Below, piece by piece: positions 7,806 to 20,300 of a DNA stretch of 58,553 nt. The stretch is from a virus. The first letter of the stretch is position 1. Each line of letters opens with the position of its first letter. The DNA is taken from positions 1-58,553 of the IMG/VR virus record IMGVR_UViG_3300042328_001827. One strand, 5' to 3'. The notes under the pieces were generated by a model. That model did no database searches, was not told the origin of the DNA, and saw nothing but the letters and a program-made list of their open reading frames with translations. The translations under genes were made by a program, and so were the position numbers.

Positions 7806-10800
7806 CTATGAATAAAAATATGGACCCCTTGCTCTTCCAATTTCGCCGCACCAGAATGGTAAATTATTAGTATCAATTAATTCTTCACTATCGCAGGACA
7901 AATCTATCATATCTTCTGTACCATCAGGAATTAATGGTGGAGAAGTTTCTCCGTATACGCCGTCCAATCTCGGAACAGAAGTTTTATTACCCCAAAACGT
8001 AGTATTTGCTGTTCCATCTTTTTGTCTTGGCAAAGGAGGTGGAACATTTGGTAATGGAGCAGTCGGCCCAGTCGTCTGAGTTGTTCCAGCGTCTTCATCA
8101 TCCGGATCTGGTGGTATAACAGGATCCCATCCGATATCTGTTAATCTAGACTTAACAGTACCATCTTTTACAAATATCTTATCAACAACCAACCATCCAC
8201 TGATCGTCACATCTCCATATAAAGTTCTTGGTGTCAAAGAATTTGTTCCGACATCTTCGCTTGCAATTAGATACGGCTCATCTGTATTAACAGTAACGAC
8301 TGGATATCCTGTAGTAACAACATTATTAAAATTTTGAAAATATGCTGCTTTATGCCATTGATGAATATCTGGTAAAAAGTATTTTCTAGTATTATTAGTC
8401 AGTATTCTATAACTATTACTACCTACTGGCAATATGGTATATGCTCCGTCATTCAGTATCTCAGCAGTAGATTGAGATGATGTTAGTCCTGTCGGAGCGC
8501 CATTATGAAGCCAGTTCATATATTTTAATGAATTAATATAACTAACAAAAGTTACTGGCTTATTACCCATATTTGATTTAATAGAATATGAATTATTAAT
8601 ACCATTGGTGCTGAATATGATACCACCTTCTGGTTGGTTTGTCATATCAGAAATATACAGACCGCTACTAAATGGATCATTGCCGGTGGCAACAGCATTT
8701 AGAAAAATATTATATTGAGCATTTGTGACTTCATATTTACCTATTCTATAATTTTTATTAACTTTACCCAAATTATCAATAGGTACTAACGAATATGAAT
8801 TTCCATTTCTAAGATAAAGATTTCCGGTATCAGGTATATTGTCTCCATCTGTTACAATAACAAATTGAAGACCTAATATGGAACTTATAATATTATTATC
8901 TGTTTGTCCTTCGGTGCTTGCGACTCTAAATCCGATATGATCATGTCCACTATTAGCTGTTGCATATTCTATACTTTTTAGATATACTGATGGATCGTTT
9001 CCAATTGCTGAGATTGTTTCAAAAGAGCCACCAGCGGCCATCTGGCTACTAGCGGTATATTCTTTTACTGCCGGATCTATCCATTCTGCGACGTTTCCAT
9101 TTTGATCATAAGTACCGTAATAACTATCTACTCCATTAGTGCCAACAGAAGAAACTATACCACTAAATAAATTATCAGTAGCATTATAGTTAAAATTAGC
9201 AGTGCTGAATGAACTGTTTATTCCACTGCCACCTGTATTTATAAGAATAGCAGCAATATCGTTAGCATTAGTAGCATAGGGTGTATAGATACCGGAAAAT
9301 CTTTCTACAGAACCTATATTGGCGTAGACTTTAAGCGCTGGGCTAGGATCATTACCATAGATAGCAAAATTAATATCTTTTCTACCAGTATTAAATTCTG
9401 TGTCAACTAATGGTCTTATACTCAAAACATTAGAGCTTGAATCAGGGATTACTCCAACAACACTCTTTTGCATTGTTAAGTAACCAGCGCGAGTGATGGA
9501 TACTACAGATACGGCGTTAATCGTTGTTGTTGTAACATTTTGATCTAATAATAATTCTATTATAAAACCATCGTCAAATACTATATCTGTAACTATTCTA
9601 TAAACTGTCGCTGTTCCTGTTACTATTTCTACTTGATCTCCAACAGCGAATTCATCAACTGGAACATCAGCATCAAATATAATTTGTTTTAAACATATGC
9701 TGCCTGTTCTGGCATTAAACTTTGTCCAAATAATATCTTGTTCGGTAAGAAAATAATCATTAATATCGTATAGGCCTTGAATATATCCATTAGATGATGT
9801 GGTAAGAATTTTATTAGAGCCAACATTACTAATATTAATACTATTTCCACTAACAGATATTCCACTTGCGGCTAATATACGACCACTTGTTGAAACACTA
9901 AGTAAGCTGCCTGTTGCTAAATTATCTAAAAATAAATTAGTAGGATAAAGATTTGTAATAGCTAATGAGCCTTGTGAAGATATTGAGCCAGAGCCAAGTG
10001 ATAATGTATTAAAACTCGCAGTAATGTTACGGTTGGCATTTGTAAATGTAAGAGATGTATTATTTTGTGTACCAATGGATAATGAGTTCAATGTTGAAGC
10101 ATTAAATGATGATCCAGAGATAGTTACCGAGCCATTACTATTTAGATTTATTCTTTGTTGATTATTATATCCTATATTAATATTGTTTAATGATCCTGAT
10201 ATTAAACTTTGTTGATTATTACCAGAACTAACGCTAAGAACTAATCCGCCATAACCATCTGTAGTGTTAGATGCTATACTATATAATTGAGCATAGTCTT
10301 TTTGATTATTATTAGAGTCTTTACCAGCTAAATTAACTATTGAGCAAACATCTCCATTATTCAAACCTGATGGTTTATGATATACTGTGAGTTTTGCAGG
10401 TTGGCATGTGGTCCTATTTTCTAATCTTAGTATCTCACTACAACTATAATTAACAACATGAAAAATAGTTTGTGGTCTTGATCCTGATGGAATATTAATT
10501 CCTACTCTACCATCATAACTAAAGAATAGATTACGATAGTTTTGACCACTACCATAAATTATAAAATCGCTACTTTTTAGATCTTGATTAAATATTGTAT
10601 TAGCATTACCAGATGTTGGGATAATTGAATGAGCTAATGATTCGGAACTTGATCCTAGCAATAGCTTATTGGTGTTTCCGGAACTCCAGTATAGTCGTGA
10701 TCCTAGTAATCCATTTGAGCCATCATTATATTGAAAAGAATAAATATCTCCTCCTGGATTGGCTTGAGCAGAAAAATTATCCTCGTATGATAGTGCTGAA

Positions 10801-11396
10801 GAATATTTGTCGTTCTGGTTTAAACTATACCAAGTTTGTCCATCGCAAACCAGCCTGATTGGGTTTTGAACAGATGAGAATATTGAGCCATTATGGTCTC
10901 TAATAATAACGGAATGACCATCCGATAAGGGTTTAATATCCACAACTAAATTTCTACATGTTTTCGGATCCGGCAAAGAGCAGTCTATATTTTGAATAGT
11001 ATTATCTACTATATAAATACTAGTAACAGAGTCTATACTAAAATGATTATTTTTTAGAACAACATTATGAAAATTAGTATTAAAATTAGAACTATTTACA
11101 AATAGATAAAACTCATTATTGGAACCAGAGAATGCTTCTTTATTATTGTTTTTAGATGAATTAGATATTTCTATTCTTTTAATAACTATATTTCCATCTA
11201 ATAATTGTACTTCTCCAACCCCTATTTCCCATTTATAGTTATCCTTAATGTTTCTAACAAGATAAGGAATATAGTATCCAATGCTACTATTATCTAATGT
11301 TTGATATCCATTAATAGATTTATTAGGTACAAAATAATCATTATTAATTGAGCAATAAAAACCTATATTATTAAATATTTTAGTAGTTTTATTCAT
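7806..11396 (-). CDS. Large tail protein with an apparently circularly permuted FGE/sulfatase-modifying-factor-like domain
   Basis: 1196 residues, starting 1 bp after the tape-measure stop. Residues 1 to 200 are a unique beta-rich head and 200 to 540 are fibre-like repeats rich in SGSxN. Residues 637 to 700 (GYLTMQ, VLSIRP) are shared with the downstream FnIII protein. Residues about 703 to 827 carry the C-terminal half of an FGE-like fold (YDQNGNVAEW, AAGGSF, IGFRVAS). Residues about 842 to 1020 carry its N-terminal half (YRIGKYEVTNAQYNIF, NWLHNGAP, YFLPDIHQWHKAAYF). The order is reversed relative to ordinary FGE domains. No cysteine lies in 703 to 1020, so it cannot be an active formylglycine oxidase; a C-type-lectin-like binding role is likely. 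The tail is proline-rich (PPLPNVPPPLP). Probably part of the tail tip or fibre. Confidence 0.85.
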   Translation of the reverse strand: MNKTTKIFNNIGFYCSINNDYFVPNKSINGYQTLDNSSIGYYIPYLVRNIKDNYKWEIGVGEVQLLDGNIVIKRIEISNSSKNNNKEAFSGSNNEFYLFVNSSNFNTNFHNVVLKNNHFSIDSVTSIYIVDNTIQNIDCSLPDPKTCRNLVVDIKPLSDGHSVIIRDHNGSIFSSVQNPIRLVCDGQTWYSLNQNDKYSSALSYEDNFSAQANPGGDIYSFQYNDGSNGLLGSRLYWSSGNTNKLLLGSSSESLAHSIIPTSGNANTIFNQDLKSSDFIIYGSGQNYRNLFFSYDGRVGINIPSGSRPQTIFHVVNYSCSEILRLENRTTCQPAKLTVYHKPSGLNNGDVCSIVNLAGKDSNNNQKDYAQLYSIASNTTDGYGGLVLSVSSGNNQQSLISGSLNNINIGYNNQQRINLNSNGSVTISGSSFNASTLNSLSIGTQNNTSLTFTNANRNITASFNTLSLGSGSISSQGSLAITNLYPTNLFLDNLATGSLLSVSTSGRILAASGISVSGNSINISNVGSNKILTTSSNGYIQGLYDINDYFLTEQDIIWTKFNARTGSICLKQIIFDADVPVDEFAVGDQVEIVTGTATVYRIVTDIVFDDGFIIELLLDQNVTTTTINAVSVVSITRAGYLTMQKSVVGVIPDSSSNVLSIRPLVDTEFNTGRKDINFAIYGNDPSPALKVYANIGSVERFSGIYTPYATNANDIAAILINTGGSGINSSFSTANFNYNATDNLFSGIVSSVGTNGVDSYYGTYDQNGNVAEWIDPAVKEYTASSQMAAGGSFETISAIGNDPSVYLKSIEYATANSGHDHIGFRVASTEGQTDNNIISSILGLQFVIVTDGDNIPDTGNLYLRNGNSYSLVPIDNLGKVNKNYRIGKYEVTNAQYNIFLNAVATGNDPFSSGLYISDMTNQPEGGIIFSTNGINNSYSIKSNMGNKPVTFVSYINSLKYMNWLHNGAPTGLTSSQSTAEILNDGAYTILPVGSNSYRILTNNTRKYFLPDIHQWHKAAYFQNFNNVVTTGYPVVTVNTDEPYLIASEDVGTNSLTPRTLYGDVTISGWLVVDKIFVKDGTVKSRLTDIGWDPVIPPDPDDEDAGTTQTTGPTAPLPNVPPPLPRQKDGTANTTFWGNKTSVPRLDGVYGETSPPLIPDGTEDMIDLSCDSEELIDTNNLPFWCGEIGRARGPYFYS

Positions 11397-11397
11397 A

Positions 11398-14300
11398 TTA
11401 TGTTAATGATCTAGGATCAATATCTATATTAAAATTAATAGTATTATTTTCTGGATTTTTGGCTTTTAGGTCTCTAAACGCCCCCTTAATTGCTGATACC
11501 ACAATTCCTGCTATATCTGGTCGTAATTGATTCAAAACCGTGTCTCCGTTGATGGTTACAACAACATCATGTTTTCCGGTAATAGTAATTTGTGGAGGAA
11601 TATAAATATTACTAAGTATATTAGCAATATTATTTAATCTATTAACAAAGTTATCAATACTAGCAATATCGCCGCTAGTATTAGATACACCACCAGCAGC
11701 ATTGTTTGGTTGTTTTAGATTGGACAATGCTTTGTCGAATGCTTCTGTGATACTACTTGTTATGGATCCGACTAGACCATTAAGATATTTTGTAAAATCG
11801 AATGATTGAGCATTTCCCATCATACCACCTAAGAATTTATATTGTGGTATGTACCCACCTTTATTTAGATAGTTAACTATTCCACCTCTAGCATAATTTC
11901 CGCTATTTATTGCTTCTAATACTGGTTTATATTTTTGAGTTGATTGTCTATTAATAACAAATTCGCCAGGCGTTAACATAGCCGGAACAGTATCTGTGCC
12001 TTTTGGAGCAAAATTAACAAAGGAGCCACCGCTAGCATATAATGGAACAGGACCTCCCTTAGCAAGTTTCATAGAAATTCCTTCTGGTAATCCTGCTTGT
12101 TTTGCTTCTTCTTTAATCTCTTCTTCTTTTTCTTTGATTCTAGCTTCTAATAATGTAATCAGTCTCGACGATGTTGGCAAAGCGCCATAAATATTACCAG
12201 TTAATAATAAGTGTGCTTCTGTTGCTTTTTTCTGTAGATTATCTATATCTGTGGCTCGTACCGCATCGGTTCTTAAAGATTTTATATTATTTTCAATTTT
12301 ATCTACAGATAATCCTTTATATAATAGAGAATCTTGAACATTATACCACTCTCTTAGTTGATTCAAAGCGTCTATGAAGCTAGTATCATATAATTTTCTT
12401 CCTTTTTTATCGGTAGCTTTTGTATAATATTCTTTTAGTATATCAATTATATTTAATCTAGTCTTGGGTCCAGAAAATAGATTTTCAGGCGTTAATGCCA
12501 TTTTATGAACATCTTGCCATGTTGTGGCTCCAGCATATTCTGGTTGTTTTCCTTTTGGATTTGTTCCGCTCTTTAGGCCAGTCTTAGGATCAACATCGTG
12601 TAGTATCGCGCCTTCTGCTAGATCAGTAATTTGATCAGATACTCCAATATCCACATCTCCTCCAGCAAAAGCTTTAGATCGTATTAAGGCAATTTCTCTA
12701 TTTATAGCAGTAAGTACTGTTTCTTGGGTTATTGGTGGCGTTTTACGAAAATATAATGTTTTATCAAGACCTCCTTGATTAACTGTTACTGGATCCCCAT
12801 ATAATTTTCTATCTACTGGGATACCTAAGTTTTTCAAATATTCAGCACTTTGTGCAGGATTAGCTGGCTTATATAAGTCTACATATAATGATCTCCATGC
12901 ATCTATAATAGCTCTTCTAGGAGATGTTACGTCGTTAATGTTGGTAGCTTCTTGTGCTAATTTTCCGGCTATCATACCAACTTGACTAATTTTATCTGGT
13001 GGGGTAGCTGATATTTTTATTCCTGTTCCATCAGCTAAATTTTGTGATAATACTGGTTGAATAGCACGGGCTATTGATAATCTGATTGGTTCACTAAACT
13101 TAGCTTCATCGCTAGTTACTTTTTCTCTTTGTACTGTTGCTGCTTTAGTTTTAGCGATTAATGTCCTAGCATTCTTTATATCTTCTTCTCGCTTCTTTTT
13201 GTAATTTTCTGCAAAAAAGTTTTCGACAGGAATTATATTCTTTCTACCATTAGTAGATGTTATTACGCTAGCTTTTTCTGAATCCTGTAAGCTCATTTTA
13301 TATGTATCTGGTATATCAGTAAATAAACTAGAATCAATCAAACCTATATTTTCACCATTAAGATTATATTTAAATGGTTCTCCTGGAGGAGCAGTCTCTT
13401 GACCTGTTAATACGTCATATATTGGAGTATTATTCTTTAAATTTCCTAATAAAACATCTATAGAATCAGCATATAAAGATTTATTATTAGTTGATAATAA
13501 TTCTGCTAATGGAAATTTAGATTTTGGATCTTGTGGTTTAACTATAATATAATTTAAAGGATCTCCAACAAAAGCCTTACTAATCGTATCATATAGTTTG
13601 CCATTGATTTGATCATATGTGAAATTAAATGGAGCAGTATCATATACTGATGGGGTTGTGGTAATCAATTTAACAAGTCCATCTTTACCTCCAATACCAA
13701 AAGCTGTCTGAGAACCACTAAAAATTTCTTCTCTAGCCCCTTGTATAGTATTGAATGCATTAGAAATCCATGGTAATTTTCTTGGATTTTTAGCGGCACC
13801 TGTGATCCTATCTTTCTGACTAATTTCTATAAAATCATTTTCAGATAGAGCAAATTTATTAGCATCATCAATATTCTTATATGCACCATTTTTTATAATA
13901 TCATTTTGTTGTAAAATATTTTTCCATTGATCTTTTGGTATATTATATAATGTTATTGGAAATTCTATTCCTCCTTTATCGAATGGTTGACCGAGATTAA
14001 AACTAGCCCTAAAAGTATTTCTATTATATAAAGCTTCTAAATCAGCTAAATATTTTTTAATATTTAATGATGATTGTGACTCAACAAAATCTTTTTCTTT
14101 TTTCATATTATCTATAGCATTTTCGATAGCATTATAAATTGTATCATTCTTAACAATATCCGTATTTAAATATGATAACTGAGACTCTACGTCATTGTAT
14201 GGAATATGCCAATCAGATGCTGTTTGGGCATATTGCTTTAATCCTCCAGCTCCGCCACCACGAAAACTACCTATGCTTCTAAAATTATCTATACCGGCTA

Positions 14301-17300
14301 CAACTTGTGTCATACCACTTAATGCAGATTGTCTAAAACTAAGTATATTTCCTAAACCAGATCCTCCAGCGGCTCCTAAAATAGAAGGATCTTTTGTTAA
14401 TAATCCTGGATTTGTAGTATCTTCATATGATAATCCCTCTAATATATAATCATTCCCTACTGATCTTACTTTAACAGAAGACTGAAAATTAGGAGCTTTC
14501 GATTTTTGAATGTTATTTAGTATTTCTTTTATATTCTTAAATTTATATTTATCATTATAGGTTTGTAAAATATTTTGATAATTCTTTTTAACAGTATCAA
14601 AATCGAGCTGTCTTATAGGCAATAAAGAAATTTTATCTCCATCTAAAACAGTATTACTTAAGTATGATGAATCTGGAAGTCTACCTACACTTTTAACTGA
14701 AATACCGGCATTTTGAGTGGTAGATGGAATAATTTTAGGAAAAGAAAGATTCGAACCAAATACAGCGTCTGTGACACCAATATCTGCCATTTGTATACTT
14801 ACACCATCATATCCGATGCCTCTTCTGGCGTTTAAAGTACCAAGCTCAAGACCTGGTTTATTGTTACTACCTCCTCGAACTCCGGCAAATTCTCCCAATG
14901 GTCCAGATTTTTCTGAAATTGCATAATATGAATTGGGAAATTCATAGATTGGGTTGCTAGTTATTGCTGATCCAATACCAGTATTAGGTTTAACATAATC
15001 TGAAATATTCTTATCTAATGCTGGATATGTTCCACTTGTTATTAAGTCTTGTTGATTTCTTGATGCATAATCAGCTCCTAGAAAATCCATACCTCTAGCT
15101 TTCCATTTTTTATCAACAACAAGTCCACCATCAGCATAGTAACTTACCCTACCTCCTTTATTATAATTTCCACTATTAATAGTTTTTAGTAAAGATAAAT
15201 TATTTTTTGTAGCGCTCTTATTAACAACAAACTCTCCAGGAGTTAACATAGCAGGAACAGTATCTGTTCCTTTGGATTGAAAATTAATTTGTTGGCCTTC
15301 GCTGGCATAAACCACGCCGCCAAGTCTCATACCGGGTGCTGGTTTACCATTATTTGCAAGTTCTACTAATTTCCATATACCATTTCGCATTTCATCTAAT
15401 ACTTGGTTTTCAAAATTAAGCTTAACACCTTGGATAGAATGGGCTAATTTTTCTGCTGCTATTTCAGCAGTATTTTGTGCCATAAGTTGTTGAATTTGTC
15501 CAAGCATCATATTAGCTTGAGATTGTTGAGCAAGACTACTTTTATAGTAGGCTATTGCTTCCTGCATTTCTGGATCTTCTTCTGGGTTTCTTAAACTATC
15601 TAATACTTGAGCAAATAACGGATTTACGCCTTGTCCGCTTTCTTTTAACATGCTTTCTAGTACATTTGCTCTTAATTCATTTTGTTTTTGTCCTTCTCCT
15701 AGTAATGGAGCTATCATATTAAATGTTTGAAGATCTTCGCCTCTTTGTTCTGATGTGCTTAAATTAGTTCTACCAGCCATATTATTACTTAATCGAGCTA
15801 TAGAATTATTTAATTTAGCAACTTCTCCTGGATCGGAGGTAACAACTTTTTCAAGCAAGTTCATGCCAGCTTGTCTTTTAGCTTGAACTTCTTGAATTTT
15901 ATTCATAGCGGCCTCGGCCATTTCTGTGCTATCCGCCATCTGTTTTAATGCTTCATAATTTTCTCTTAGACTAACATTAACGTTACGCAATCTATTTTGC
16001 ATTAACATAAACTCATCACGACCAGCTGGTCCTCTATTAGCAGCAGTATCGCTCATTCCTTGTATTTGTGATCTAGTATTTTCTAGATTAAGAATATTTT
16101 GACCAATAGCAGCAGGATTTGTTGGTCCTCCTGTTAATGAGCGTGTTTGTTCATTAGCTATTTGTTGTTGTTGAAATAATGAAGTTGATTTCCCAAAAGC
16201 TTCATTAAGTTTTAGTAATCCTTGCGTTTGAATATCACTGGCTCTTCTAAATCGTGAATTAGCCTCTATTTGATAATCAACCATTTGATTCATAGCATTA
16301 GAATAATCATTTAGATTTTTTTGATAAAATTCTAGTGCTTTTATGGCTGTTTCTTCTGCTCTTCTAGCAGATCCTATAGCGTCTGCAAATGCTGGTACTT
16401 GTTCAACAATCTCGTCAAAACTTACATCTTTAGCGTCTGTTCCGCTTTTACTAATTTCAGCAAAAGCTTTATTGACTTGATTACTAAGTTTATCAGTAAG
16501 ATTGCTTGGTAAACCTAAGTCTCTTAAATTTTTATCTAATGATGAGCGAATACCAGCAGCTATTCTTTCATTAGTAGCTTCTGGATTCTTTTCTATTTCT
16601 CTATTTACAGTAGATAGTACTGTCTTTTCTAGTTTGTTACCTAAGCCAAGAAGAGGGCTAACAATATCAGATTGCGATCCAAAAAATCCAGCAGCTTGAC
16701 TCACTGCTTCTTTTCCTTCTCTTGGACTATAAGCGTCTAGGTTTCTTAACACATTTAAACTTTTAATAGCTATCTCACCAGATTTTGCATTACCGCTTAA
16801 TGCTGCTGCTGATAATTCTGCTGATCTGCCCATATTATCTAGTTCAAAAGATGTTTTTTCAATCGACTGATCCATATTATTAAACATACGTTCTAAACTA
16901 ACAATAAATTTTTTCATCTCTCTATTAAGTTTATCAATTTCCATGGATCGTAAAGAAGCTTCTAAGTTGATACGAGCCCTATACTCTGCCTCTTGAGCTA
17001 TAACATTACGTTCCATAGCGGCTTTTTGCTGATCGCTGAGATTATTACTTGCTCGTATTCTTAATATTTGTTCTTGAATAACTGGATTACTTTGAGCTAT
17101 ATTTTTAGCAAGCTGTGTGGGAGCACCGGTTGCATCTTTTAATTCTCCCATAACGTCTTGCATACTAGTTCCTGTTCTTAATTTCTCTTCAAACAGTCTG
17201 AGGGTAGCATCAGCAACTGGTTTGTAAGCAGCAGATTGCTCTTTGGCCATATCGGGAGCCATTTTTTGCATATAGAAGTTTCTAGTTTTTTCTCCGCCAC

Positions 17301-20300
17301 CAAAGGTATCAGTAGATGCTATATATGCTCCAATTCCTTGTTTTTCTAATATCATACTCCTTTGAGCAGCCTCGCTTCCTCCTCCCAAAGCATCAAAAAG
17401 ATTAACCCACATAGCTTTAGGAACTTCAGCATCTATACGTATACCTTCGGCAACATTCGTGCCGGCAATGCTTAATTCTTGTCGAATATTATCTAATAAA
17501 TCTAATCTTGTTATGTCTTTACTAAAATCTTCGAATGCATTACTTACTTTTTCCATAGCGTTTTCAACATTTTTTGCTGCTAATGCTTTATCAAATTCTC
17601 TAGCCGCATTATGAGCGTCTTTTAATGCTGCTGCTATTCCAATAGCTGCCACTCCTATAACTGCTCCAGCAGCAACAAAAGGATTACTCATAAATTTTAT
17701 TATTTGTGGACCAATACTACTTGCTAAATTACCAACACTTCCACCCATAGAGCTTAGACTTTTTATAGTAGAGTCAACAGTGCCAGGTAATTGAGAGAGC
17801 GCAGCAAGACCAGTACCAAAAGTTGAACCGAAGCTCTCTATGCCAGCGGCGGCAACAACAGACCCTCTATCATTTTCTCCACCAAACATTTTTATAGCAC
17901 TAGATAGAGCGGAAGTAAATGCTGTCACTCCTACTGCCCCCTTGGTCATATAAGAAGACATTTTATTTAGAGATTTTATATTATCGTCGTAGCCTTTACT
18001 AGCTTCTATAAGACCTGCACTAGCTAATGATTCCGCAGCTGCTGTTGTTATTCCAAGTTGTTCAGCTAATTTTTCTGATGCTATTTTTTGAGCTTCTGCA
18101 CTAGTCATTGTACCATGGAATACTTGTTGTAGTTTTGTAGAACTACTAATGATATCATTTAAATTTAAGCCTTTACTAAATCCACTAGTAATTTCTGTAG
18201 CAATACTAGCTAATTCTTTTGATGCTAACGCTGGATTTATTTCTTTTATTTGTGCAATTAGTGAGTCCTGTATAGATTGTACTTCTGTATTTGCTTTATC
18301 TTTAACGTCTGTGCCTTTCTTTTTAGATGAATCACTTAATTCTTTTAGTTTAGTCTGTTTTTCTGTTTTAGACAAAGAAGCATCGTTCAATATTTTGGCT
18401 TTTTGTGATTGGTATTCTGATTTAATAGCGTCTAGATCTGCTTTTTTTCTTTGATTAATAGTTTCTAATCTGGTTTTATTTTCTAATGCTAAAATTCTAA
18501 GAGTATTTTGTTTTTCTGCCGGATTCATAAGTTCTTTAGCACTATCAATTAGAGCTTTTCTCATTTGAGCTACTTCTTGATCAAAACTAATACCTTTTGC
18601 TTTTGCTCTTGAGGCAACTAGATCTGTATCGTCTTGTGTTCCACTAAAAGAACCCGCCGAAACTGGCCTTGGAGGAACCGGTGGCGGAGCTGGCCTTGGA
18701 GGAACCGGTGGCGGAATTGGTCTTGTTGGAACAGGCGGTGAAACCGCCGAAACTGGCCTTGGAGGAACCGGTGGCGGAATTGGTCTTGTTGGAACAGGTG
18801 GTGGAGCCGCCGAAACTGAACTTGGTGGAACCGATGGTGGAACAAACTGAGTTGGAGCCGCTGATGAAGAGCCGGGCGCAGATTGCGCTCTACTACTGCT
18901 TAATGATTTTTCTGACTCAATAGCTTGAACAGCGCCAGTTTTACGAATCTCTATTAGTTGAGCTTCTAGTTTTCTAATTTGTTCTAGTTCAGATGCTGCT
19001 ACAGCTAATTTTTCTTCATAACGTTTGGCCAACTCTTCTGGACTACCACTACTTCGCCCAGTTAGTCTAGCATCTATGGCTCCTCCTTTTGTCTTATAAT
19101 CTCCTCCGTATGCTGCTATTTCTTCTCTTTCTATTCTACCAATCTCCTCTGGTGATGCTTTGCTGATTAATTCTTTAGCGACGCTACCAACCGGACCTTC
19201 TGTAGAATATCTTTTTAATAATTCTTCAGAACTTTGTGCGGGATTAGCCGCATAGTAAACTTTTCGTTGACGTTCATATAATTGTCTTCCGCCACCAACA
19301 TCTTTTGGACCTTCTCCTCCCAAACCTCCCTGAAAACCTAATTTAGTAGCCGCTGTTCTATATATACCAACTAATTCAGCTTCTATTTTTTCAATAGCTT
19401 TTTGTGCTTCTTTACTTAATTCTCCACCATCTTTAAATTTTCTAATTCCAATACCTCCTCCTTTATTTAGTCCCAGAGCCTTCGTTGCTTTTTCTCTTAT
19501 TATAAAACTTCCTACTGGTAGATTTGTTGGTATGCTATCACTAGTACCACTTCCCGGACCATTAAATATGCTAATTCCACCATCACTAAATCGCCCCATA
19601 CCATTTTTATCAGCTTGATTCATACGGCTTAGTGTTCCATAACCAATTCGTTTAGCAAGTTTAGGAGGCACATAAGCCTCGCCGTTACTTACTAAGGCCG
19701 GAACAGAACCACCATCAGCAAAACGGTCTATGGGTCCACCATCGGCTCTTTGAAAATATGATAGGGCCATGCTTCTAGAATCAACAGGTTTTTGTGCTTT
19801 ATTATTATTTCTTTTTACTTGTTCTGGATCATTAAGCAAGGTGGGACTCTTGCTATAACCGCTCTGTAGTATCCAAGCCGGATCGGTTGCTGGAGGCCAT
19901 GTTTCTCTTCTTCCATAAAGCTTAGGATCTATTAGTGCTTGGTTTTTAGTCCAATTTTCTGGTTCTAATGGTGTTTTTTTAACATCTCCTCTGTTTTTAA
20001 AGTAATAAGCCCAGACCTTTTGAGCATCCGCACTTACCATACTTCTGTCAGAAGTTAGCATATCTCCTTTTTCACTAACAGCTTCCATAGCCACATCATA
20101 CAATCTTGGTCCATATCCTTTAGTAGCTTTTGATAATCCAACATACCATAGATTATCTTTATATTTCATTGCTTGTACATATCCTGATCTACTCTCATTT
20201 TTAAGATATCCAACACTAAGCATATTTCCATCTTCTGTAACGCTTATTTTTCCAAAATCTTTTTCTTTTTTATTTGTTTGTTGGCTTCTATTTCCGTATA

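Noticed and set aside
8337-9290. Diversity-generating retroelement target (variable repeat ending GFR)
   Set aside because: FGE/lectin-like folds are used by such systems, but I see no reverse transcriptase or template repeat in the window.
18618-18923. Open frames on both strands over the Pro-rich tape-measure segment
   Set aside because: Caused by the repeat composition; they lie wholly inside the well-supported tape-measure gene.
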